NCBI GenBank assembly: GCA_041591895.1
Contig: JBFHRE010000084.1
Span: 1 to 11,176 of the forward strand
DNA: 11,176 nucleotides
Source: JBFHRE01 sp041591895
GTDB lineage: Bacteria > Actinomycetota > Acidimicrobiia > Spongiisociales > ZC4RG35
Direction: 5' to 3'
The number at the start of each line of letters is the position of its first letter. Positions within the stretch are counted from its first letter, which is position 1. The notes beneath the pieces were generated by a model, which was not told the DNA's origin, did no database searches, and worked only from the letters and a program-made list of their open reading frames with translations. Positions 5,867 through 11,066 of this stretch are shown in pieces. The translations under genes were made by a program, and so were the position numbers.

Positions 5867-7285
5867 TCACCCTCCCCCACCCAACCGCTCGACGGAGAAA
5901 TCGGCCGGAGGTCGACGGGAGAACAGCGCCCCACCTCCACCCATGAGCGACTGATCGAAGAACGCATCCAGGTACTGGTGAAGGAATGGAATCACCTCGT
6001 CGGCCACAATCGGTCCCTTGAGCCCCAGCCGGTCGGCGATCGGGGAGAACACCGGGGTCAACACGAAGTCGTTGTGGTCGGCGGTCGAGATGCCTGCCCA
6101 GATGACCGGTCCCGCGGCCCGCTCGACCAGACCCCGTAACCGGGCGTCGTTCGGAGTGCCCTGCCAGGGAGCCGAACGGATGAACAGCGACGGCACGTTC
6201 AACGTTTCGGCCAGGACATCATCCGCGACGGGCTCGACCCAGGCGTCGAACCCCGCCAGCGCCTTGCACCGCTCGTCCTGGAGACACACAGCCACCGCCG
6301 CCCCGCCTCCCGTCGAGTGCCCGAACACCCCCACGCGAGAGCGGTCCACATGGTCGGACAGCGGACCGAGCGCAACGGTGTCGAGACTGTCGAGGATCAA
6401 ATCGAGGTCGCCGGCGAACGTGTCGACCAGCTCCTCGCTCGCCTTCTGATAGTCATCGGGATCGGAGGTCTCCTCATCCGGAAGGGCGCGAGGATCGAGC
6501 AGGACAGTTTCGCCGGTGTCGGGGAACACGGTGGCGATCGCCCCGTATGTGTGATCGGCCGCGATCACCAGATATCCCTCGCTGGCGAGCATCTCCATCT
6601 GGTCCAAAGCGATCGAACGGAACCCCGTCCAGCCGTGCGAATAAATCACGACCGGGAAGCTACCGGACATCGGTGGGGCGTTCTCGACTGCCCGTCCGTG
6701 CACCCCGCCGAGATGCGAGAGCAAGAAGCTCGGGAATCCGAGGTGCTCGGCGAGCGCAGGTCCGACGACGTCCCAGTTCGGATGCCAGACGGCCGGTTCG
6801 GCCTCGTCGTCGATCGCCGCCGGGTACCACATCTGAACCACGATTCTTCGGGCAACCTCGGGTGGCTCCGTACCTTCCTCCGGTTCCGGGAAGCCATAGC
6901 GCTCCGGCCGATCGACATCCGTCAGCACCACGGTCCGGGTCCCGATCCCGAATGGACCGCTCGGGCGGGGCAGGTCGGGCACCGGCAGTGCCAGCGGCAA
7001 CATCGCCAGGGCGGCGACAGCCGGGATTCCGACGATCAGACGTCGGGCGCGGGGCCAACCGGAAACCCTGCGACCCTGCCAGCCGAAGTCCGCCACCGCC
7101 ATCACCACGGCCACGAGATGCAGGGGAATCAACTGCCACCGATACCCCTCGAACACCGACTGGGCCAGCAATGACCCTACGAGCACCATCGAAATGACGC
7201 CTTTGCGCAGCCGATGTCCGAGAGCCACTGGCAGGAACACGGCTGCGGCGACGGCGGCGAACTCTGCCCACTCGAACGGACGCAT
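5867..7285 (-). CDS. Membrane-anchored alpha/beta hydrolase, PAF-acetylhydrolase (isoform II)-like
   Basis: This is a 472-residue protein. The first ~105 residues hold four hydrophobic helices (about 8-23, 29-44, 50-67, 83-102); the rest is an alpha/beta hydrolase domain. The region YSHGWTGFRS (215-224) is the expected oxyanion-hole strand-turn. The nucleophile elbow is G322-H-S324-T-G326. The likely acid is Asp347 in AGFDAWVEPV and the likely base His404 in STADHNDF. The Ser, Asp and His contexts follow those of plasma-type PAF-acetylhydrolase (GHSFGG, LDAW, HQxFxDF). Family members cleave short or oxidised acyl chains from phospholipids or other esters; the substrate here is unknown. It is divergent from znuA, with a 77-base gap. 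The ATG is the first codon before the first helix, 9 bases after a TAGCGT hexamer. Confidence 0.8.
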   Translation of the reverse strand: MRPFEWAEFAAVAAAVFLPVALGHRLRKGVISMVLVGSLLAQSVFEGYRWQLIPLHLVAVVMAVADFGWQGRRVSGWPRARRLIVGIPAVAALAMLPLALPVPDLPRPSGPFGIGTRTVVLTDVDRPERYGFPEPEEGTEPPEVARRIVVQMWYPAAIDDEAEPAVWHPNWDVVGPALAEHLGFPSFLLSHLGGVHGRAVENAPPMSGSFPVVIYSHGWTGFRSIALDQMEMLASEGYLVIAADHTYGAIATVFPDTGETVLLDPRALPDEETSDPDDYQKASEELVDTFAGDLDLILDSLDTVALGPLSDHVDRSRVGVFGHSTGGGAAVAVCLQDERCKALAGFDAWVEPVADDVLAETLNVPSLFIRSAPWQGTPNDARLRGLVERAAGPVIWAGISTADHNDFVLTPVFSPIADRLGLKGPIVADEVIPFLHQYLDAFFDQSLMGGGGALFSRRPPADFSVERLGGGG

Positions 7286-7294
7286 GGCCCGGTG

Positions 7295-7300
7295 ACGCTA
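7295..7300 (-). promoter_or_regulatory. Possible -10 element for the hydrolase gene
   Basis: On the minus strand TAGCGT (TANNNT) ends nine bases before the ATG at 7285. That would give a very short or absent 5' leader. No clear -35 or Shine-Dalgarno is seen. Confidence 0.3.
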
Positions 7301-7301
7301 C

Positions 7302-7327
7302 CAGTGCGATGCGAGCCGGTTCGACTG
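7302..7327. repeat. Imperfect dyad in the znuA/hydrolase divergent promoter region
   Basis: CAGTGCGA at the left and TCGACTG at the right are inverted copies with one inserted base, around a near-palindromic core CGAGCCGGTTCG. It lies between the two divergent -10 candidates, where a metalloregulator could control one or both genes. It does not match the AT-rich Zur box consensus known from other bacteria. Confidence 0.25.
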
Positions 7328-7332
7328 CCACT

Positions 7333-7347
7333 TGCGAACAGGTCGCA
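7333..7347. promoter_or_regulatory. Candidate operator upstream of znuA
   Basis: TGCGA-ACAGG-TCGCA is a perfect 5-bp inverted repeat directly next to the proposed znuA -10 element. The position would allow repression by the Fur-family protein encoded at the end of the window, but the short arms make chance occurrence possible. Confidence 0.3.
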
Positions 7348-7348
7348 T

Positions 7349-7354
7349 TAACGT
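7349..7354 (+). promoter_or_regulatory. Possible -10 element of the znuACB operon (near-leaderless)
   Basis: TAACGT (TANNNT) ends eight bases before the znuA ATG. No Shine-Dalgarno is visible between it and the start, so transcription would begin at or within a base or two of the ATG. No clear -35 is seen. Confidence 0.35.
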
Positions 7355-7362
7355 CCGACACC

Positions 7363-8319
7363 ATGAAGCGTGCCCTCGCATTGTTGGCGGTCCTCGTCAC
7401 CGCTTGCAGCGAAACCGCCGCGCCTCCGACGGACGAGCCGGTGATCGTCACCACCGTCTCCCCCATCACCGACCTCGTGGGAGAGGTCGTCTGTGATGCC
7501 GCCCGGGTCGAGGGCCTGGTTCCCGAAGGTGTCAACTCCCACACCTTCGAACCAAGACCGTCGGACGCCCAGACTCTTTCCTCGGCTTCCATGTTCATCG
7601 CCAACGGCCTCAACCTGGAACTCCCCAGCATCGAACTTGCCGCGGCCAACCTCCCCGAAGGCGCCGTACTGCTGGAACTCGGGCCCCTCGTCCTGGAAGA
7701 AAACGAGTGGATCTTCGACTTCTCATTCCCGAGGTCCGAAGGCGATCCCAACCCCCACATCTGGACGGACCCGACACTCGCGATCGAGATGGTCGATCAA
7801 GCCTTGATGGCGACCAGCCGGGTGCTCGAGGCCGACGAAAGCCTTGCAGAGAATGCCGACCGGTTGAAGGCCCGTCTGAGGGCTCTCGACGAAGCGATCA
7901 GGGCTGCCACGGCCACAGTCCCCGAGGACAACCGCAAGCTGCTCACCTACCACGACAGCTTCCCGTATTTCGCCCGCACGTACGGATGGACCGTTGTCGG
8001 TGCAATCCAACCCAGCGACTTCTCCGAACCCAGCGCCCGTGAGGTTGCAGAATTGATCGATCAGATCCGGGCCGAATCGGTTCCGGCCATCTTCGGGTCG
8101 GAGGTGTTTCCCTCTCCGGTACTCGAATCGATTGCCGCCGAGACCGGGGCGGTGTACGTCGACGATCTCAGAGACGACGACCTGCCGGGCGAGCCGGGCG
8201 ATCCGAACCACAGCTATCTGGGCCTCATGGTCGAGAACCTCAGAACCATGGTCACGGCGCTCGGAGGCGACCCGGCAGCGTTTGATTCGGTCGACACGAC
8301 GACGGTGTGCGCGCCATGA
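7363..8319 (+). CDS. znuA: ZnuA-like zinc/manganese-binding lipoprotein of an ABC importer
   Basis: This 318-residue protein has a lipoprotein signal peptide with lipobox V12-T-A-C15, so the mature protein is lipid-anchored outside the membrane. It is a cluster A-I (TroA/ZnuA family) metal-binding protein. Likely ligands are His60 (VNSHTFEP), His132 (DPNPHIWTDP), His197 (TYHDSFPYFARTYGW) and an aspartate at 272-273 just before LPGEPGDPNHSYLGLM. A His in the HDSF motif is typical of zinc-type members, where the manganese-type PsaA uses a glutamate instead. The His-rich loop of many ZnuA proteins is absent. Two extra cysteines, Cys44 and Cys316, might pair. The ATG at 7363 is chosen because the signal peptide starts there. 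The stop overlaps znuC as ATGA. Confidence 0.9.
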   Translation: MKRALALLAVLVTACSETAAPPTDEPVIVTTVSPITDLVGEVVCDAARVEGLVPEGVNSHTFEPRPSDAQTLSSASMFIANGLNLELPSIELAAANLPEGAVLLELGPLVLEENEWIFDFSFPRSEGDPNPHIWTDPTLAIEMVDQALMATSRVLEADESLAENADRLKARLRALDEAIRAATATVPEDNRKLLTYHDSFPYFARTYGWTVVGAIQPSDFSEPSAREVAELIDQIRAESVPAIFGSEVFPSPVLESIAAETGAVYVDDLRDDDLPGEPGDPNHSYLGLMVENLRTMVTALGGDPAAFDSVDTTTVCAP

Positions 8320-9104
8320 GTGATCGCCTCGTCGGCTTGCAGGACGTCTCATTCTCCTACGGAGAAGGTCCGACGCTGACGTCGGTGGACCTAGATGTGG
8401 GCGCCGGAGACCTGATCGGGGTGGTCGGCCCGTCCGGGGCCGGCAAGACGACCCTCCTCAAACTCCTCAGCGGTGCAGAGACGCCGCTCGCCGGAAGCCG
8501 AACAGCGGTTGACGGCCTCAGGATCGGGTGGGTGCCGCAGGTCGAGACGGTCAACTGGTATTTCCCGGTCACGGTCGACGAAGTCGTCTTGATGGGTGCC
8601 ACTGCCGGCGGCTCGAAGCCCTGGTACACCAGAGCGGAGCGGAGGCGAACCCACGACCTCCTCCACGACCTCGGCCTCGGCCATCTCGAGGGCCGGCACA
8701 TTCGAAGGCTCTCCGGTGGCCAGCAACAGCGGGTGTTCGTCGCCCGCGCACTCATCTCCGAGCCCGATCTCATCATCCTCGACGAACCTCTGTCGGGGGT
8801 GGACGTGAGGACTCGCCAAGAGGTCCTGGACTTGCTCGAGATCCTGGCAGGTCGCGGTATCGCCATCGTGCTGACGACTCACGACCTCAACGGCGTCGCC
8901 GCCCACCTCCCCCGGATCGTCTGCGTCAATGGCCGAATCGTTTCCGACGGGTCACCGCTCGAAACCATGACCACCGCCAACATGTTCGAGACGTTCGGGG
9001 CGTCGATGGATGTGATCATGCACGAGAGTCATCCGATCGTGATCGACCGGCACGACCCCGATCGAACCATCCGGCTCAGAGAGTTGGACCGTGGATCTGC
9101 TTGA
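8316..9104 (+). CDS. znuC: ZnuC-like ATPase of the metal ABC importer
   Basis: This is a 262-residue ABC ATPase with every hallmark: Walker A G38-PSGAGKTT (38-46), Q-loop Gln75 (GWVPQ), signature LSGGQ (132-136), Walker B LIILDE (152-157) and switch His189 (LTTHD). The segment VPQVETVNWYFPVTVDEVVLMG after the Q-loop is characteristic of the zinc/manganese importer ATPases (TroB/MntB/ZnuC group). It powers uptake by ZnuB of metal captured by ZnuA. The ATG at 8316 overlaps the znuA stop (ATGA). A GTG three codons earlier is possible but is not needed. The C-terminal ~35 residues are rich in His, Asp and Arg (HESHPIVIDRHDPDR). The gene overlaps znuB by 14 bases. Confidence 0.94.
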   Translation: MSDRLVGLQDVSFSYGEGPTLTSVDLDVGAGDLIGVVGPSGAGKTTLLKLLSGAETPLAGSRTAVDGLRIGWVPQVETVNWYFPVTVDEVVLMGATAGGSKPWYTRAERRRTHDLLHDLGLGHLEGRHIRRLSGGQQQRVFVARALISEPDLIILDEPLSGVDVRTRQEVLDLLEILAGRGIAIVLTTHDLNGVAAHLPRIVCVNGRIVSDGSPLETMTTANMFETFGASMDVIMHESHPIVIDRHDPDRTIRLRELDRGSA

Positions 9105-9936
9105 GCCGTTCGCGTACGCCTTCTTCCGCCAGGGCTTCCTGATGGCCGTGCTGGCGTCCGGACTGTGTGCCCTCGTGGGCACCTATGTGGTCCTGAGAGG
9201 TATGTCGTACATCGGGCACGGACTCAGCCACGCCGTATTCGGAGGCGCAGCTGCCGCATTCGTGATGGGCGTGAATTTCTTCCTCGGCGCCGCCATCTGG
9301 GGACTGGTCTCTGCACTCATGATCAACCGGGTGGCGCGACGTCGGTCGATCGGCGCCGATGCCGCCATCGGTGTGATCACCACCGCTTCTTTCGCGCTCG
9401 GTATCGCGATCTTGTCCCGTGCCGAGGGCTTCACCCGCAGCTTCGAAGCCGCTCTGTTCGGCAACGTTCTCGGGGTGGACCTGATTCAGTTGGTGACACT
9501 CGCAGGAATCACCGTGGCGGTGGTCACCGTCATCGGCCTCTACTACCGACGGTTCCTGTTCCTGACGTTCGATGCCGAAGTGGCGGCGGTGTTCGGCCTC
9601 CGGGTGGCACAGATCGATGCGCTGATGGCGGCCTTGCTCGCGCTGGCGATCATCGGGTCGATGCAGGTGCTGGGGGTCACGCTCATCGCGGCCGCGTTGG
9701 TCACACCGCCCGTGATCGCCAGACTGCTGACCGATCGGTTCGGAACGATGCTGATCGCATCGACATCGATCGGAATGATCACCGGGGCGGTTGGCCTCTA
9801 CCTGTCATATTTCCTCGACATCGCCTCCGGAGCCTCGGTGGTCCTCACCCAGGCGACCGTCTTCGTGGTCGCCTATGTGGGTTCGGCGCTGGCCGGCAGG
9901 AGGAAACGGCTCGAGGGATTGGCGGGCGCCCACTGA
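9091..9936 (+). CDS. znuB: ZnuB-like permease of the metal ABC importer
   Basis: This 281-residue integral membrane protein of the ABC-3 family has about eight hydrophobic segments. Family-typical stretches include VVLRGMSYIGHGLSHAVFGG near residues 33-52, RRSIGADAAIGVITTASFALG near 88-108, and GSMQVLGVTLIAAALVTPP near 190-208. It forms the membrane channel for zinc or manganese uptake. The GTG at 9091 lies inside the end of znuC (14-base overlap) and gives a normal family N-terminus (FMxxAFxxG-like, here FAYAFFRQGFLMAV). A basic tail (GRRKRLE) follows the last helix. It is the last gene of the operon and converges with the thioredoxin-like gene, with only 13 bases between the two stop codons. 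Confidence 0.93.
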   Translation: MDLLEPFAYAFFRQGFLMAVLASGLCALVGTYVVLRGMSYIGHGLSHAVFGGAAAAFVMGVNFFLGAAIWGLVSALMINRVARRRSIGADAAIGVITTASFALGIAILSRAEGFTRSFEAALFGNVLGVDLIQLVTLAGITVAVVTVIGLYYRRFLFLTFDAEVAAVFGLRVAQIDALMAALLALAIIGSMQVLGVTLIAAALVTPPVIARLLTDRFGTMLIASTSIGMITGAVGLYLSYFLDIASGASVVLTQATVFVVAYVGSALAGRRKRLEGLAGAH

Positions 9937-9952
9937 CGGGCAGCCGCCGTCA
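9934..9952. terminator. Small inverted repeat joining two convergent stop codons
   Basis: TGACGG (9934-9939) and CCGTCA (9947-9952) are perfect 6-bp inverted repeats. The left arm begins with the znuB stop codon, and the right arm ends with the reversed stop codon of the minus-strand gene. It could form a short terminator hairpin for both transcripts, but it has no T-run. Confidence 0.3.
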
Positions 9953-10567
9953 GGAGGCGATCAGGTCGTCGAGAGCCGACCGGATGAACTCCTCTGACTG
10001 GACACCGGGCCACCCCCCGATGATCACCTTGTCGGCCGTGATCAGAGCGGTCACGGGCTGATACGGCACTCCGTAGGCGGCAAAGATCTCCTCTTCGGCA
10101 TCGAGACCCCACTTGAAGTTGCCCGAAGGAAGCAGTTCCTCGGCGCGAGCCGCCGTGGCGCTCATGGTGCCTTTCCAGGCCACCGCCACGAAGTCCACCT
10201 CGGCGGCGTAGTCCTTCGATATCTCGTCGACGACGGGCAACTCCCGTCGACAACTGCTTCACCACTCTGCCCAGAAGACCAGGTAGACCGGCTTCGCCCC
10301 CTCGGACAGGGTGTAGGTGCCGCCGTCGCCGAGTGCAAGGGTGAAGTCGGGGGCAGCGGGGCCTTCAGTCCGGCTGTCCGTCGTGACGGTCGGATCACCG
10401 GCGTCGACGGTCCCAACCGGGTTGGTCGGAGCACTCGTCTGGTCAGGGCCTGTCGTCTGGTCAGGCCCTGAGGTCGCGCCAACAGAGGGTTCGGTGGTCA
10501 CCCCTCCGGCGCCCCCGCAGGCCGCCGCCACGAGGGCGACGGCGATCAGACCTGAGACGTTGCGCAT
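9950..10567 (-). CDS. Selenocysteine-containing TlpA/ResA-like thioredoxin-fold lipoprotein (in-frame TGA read as Sec)
   Basis: Two open stretches (10567-10262 and 10258-9950) share one frame and are separated by a single TGA at 10261-10259. Read through, they give 205 residues. A lipoprotein signal comes first (LVAAAC, Cys17), then a Thr/Pro/Asp-rich linker (about 18-68), then a thioredoxin domain: APDFTLALGDGGTYTL, PVYLVFWAEW, the active site W102-U103-S-S-C106, RRELPVVDEI, and a cis-proline region YGVPYQPVTALI with Pro171. The TGA falls exactly on the first catalytic cysteine, while the second is kept, and both flanks are intact. A SECIS-like hairpin follows at once (10254-10226). Other genes here end in TGA, so global recoding is excluded. 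I infer an extracytoplasmic thiol-disulfide reductase with a selenolate nucleophile. The alternative is a nonsense mutation or sequencing error. A leaderless start at ATG 10567 is likely. Confidence 0.82.
10226..10254 (-). promoter_or_regulatory. Candidate bacterial SECIS element (selenocysteine insertion hairpin)
   Basis: In the mRNA the UGA is followed by nine bases, then CGACGGG-AGUUG-CCCGUCG, a perfect 7-bp stem with a 5-base loop. Below a U-U mismatch four more pairs form (GUUG with CGAC, one a G-U wobble). The apical loop starts 17 bases after the UGA and has G in its second position. Known bacterial SECIS elements lie inside the coding region directly after the UGA, with a small loop carrying an early G that SelB recognises; in E. 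coli fdhF the loop lies at about the same distance. The same bases also encode conserved-looking protein (RRELPVVDE). Confidence 0.7.
10437..10469 (-). repeat. Short tandem repeat in the lipoprotein linker
   Basis: Two 15-base copies (10437-10451 and 10455-10469), differing at one base and offset by 18 bases, encode the doubled segment GPDQT-TGPDQT in the Thr/Pro-rich spacer between lipid anchor and thioredoxin domain. It looks like spacer expansion with no catalytic role. Confidence 0.6.
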
Positions 10568-10595
10568 TCGGGTAAGTGTACGGGACGACCCGAAT
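10566..10595. promoter_or_regulatory. Perfect 8-bp inverted repeat around the selenoprotein promoter (candidate operator)
   Basis: ATTCGGGT (10566-10573) and ACCCGAAT (10588-10595) are exact inverted copies with a 14-base spacer, so equivalent bases lie 22 bases apart, about two helical turns. The spacer contains the proposed -10 hexamer and the left arm touches the start codon. A bound dimer would block transcription. A further CCCGAATT copy lies at 10614-10621, in the same orientation as the one at 10589-10596. Confidence 0.5.
10575..10580 (-). promoter_or_regulatory. -10 element of a probable leaderless promoter for the selenoprotein gene
   Basis: On the minus strand TACACT (TANNNT) ends seven bases before the ATG at 10567, so the first transcribed base would be the A of the start codon. 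No Shine-Dalgarno is present. Leaderless promoters with this spacing are common in actinomycetes. Confidence 0.5.
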
Positions 10596-10625
10596 TAGCC
10601 GGCGTTCCTGATGCCCGAATTCACA

Positions 10626-10640
10626 GATCGTTCACCGATC
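10626..10640 (-). terminator. Small hairpin over the fur-family gene stop
   Basis: GATCG-gtgaa-CGATC is a perfect 5-bp inverted repeat containing the stop codon of the regulator gene. It might help end that transcript before the selenoprotein promoter, but it is short and lacks a T-run. Confidence 0.2.
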
Positions 10641-11066
10641 GTGTTCCACGCACCGTCCGACGAGGGCGAAGTGGACACTGTCGGCTCGAAAGCCATGTTG
10701 GGATTCGATCCGGCCCACCAGGTCGTCGATCTCTCTCAGTGGGAGGTCGACGGTGCGGCCACAGACCTCGCAGACGAGGTGATGGTGTGCAGAGCGGTCG
10801 CTCATGTGGATCACACCCGGTCCATGCCCGAGGTGGACATGGTGGATGCTGCCTGCCTCCTCGAGCACCTCGATGATCCGATAGATGGTCGAAGGGTCGA
10901 TGTTCCGACCGGCCGCGAGCTCGGCCCGGCGGTGCAGATCCTCGGCCGTGAGATGGTCCTCGTGCGCCGTGGCAAGCACCTCTACCACCGCCTTCCGGGG
11001 AGCGGTGATCCTGAGGCCTTTCTTTCTCAGCTCCTCGACCAGGGCGTCGGCCGGGCGGTGGCTCAT
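10632..11066 (-). CDS. Fur-family metalloregulator (possibly Zur)
   Basis: This is a 144-residue Fur-family repressor. The N-terminal winged helix includes GLRITAPRKAVVEVL (18-31), HLTAEDLHRRA and the recognition region DPSTIYRIIEVLEEAGSI (57-74). The dimerisation and metal domain contains HHVHLGHGPGVIH, the His cluster 94-96 (SAHHHLVCEVCG) and the first structural zinc pair Cys99/Cys102. The second pair, normally CxxC near the C-terminus, reads Cys139-V-E-His142 (GRCVEHDR), so the structural site may be Cys3His. The family senses zinc, iron, manganese or peroxide. Its nearness to znuACB suggests Zur, but this is inference. The ATG overlaps the stop of the upstream trpD-like gene (ATGA), implying co-transcription. 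Confidence 0.88.
   Translation of the reverse strand: MSHRPADALVEELRKKGLRITAPRKAVVEVLATAHEDHLTAEDLHRRAELAAGRNIDPSTIYRIIEVLEEAGSIHHVHLGHGPGVIHMSDRSAHHHLVCEVCGRTVDLPLREIDDLVGRIESQHGFRADSVHFALVGRCVEHDR

Noticed and set aside
5809..5967. N-terminal extension of the response regulator
   Set aside because: The receiver domain is complete from GTG 5808. The extension overlaps the end of the hydrolase gene and has no domain character.
6317..7174. 285-codon plus-strand open frame
   Set aside because: It is antisense to the hydrolase gene, whose catalytic residues and membrane helices are well defined.
7309..7362. N-terminal extension of znuA
   Set aside because: It would place 18 polar residues before the lipoprotein signal peptide, which must be near the N-terminus. 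The ATG at 7363 gives a normal signal.
9950..10567. Pseudogene or two separate genes in place of one selenoprotein
   Set aside because: Only one stop interrupts the frame, exactly at the catalytic cysteine, with the second cysteine and both flanks preserved and a hairpin right after it. A second gene starting at 10240 would begin in the middle of a thioredoxin helix with no signal peptide. A sequencing error remains possible and is listed as a refuting test.
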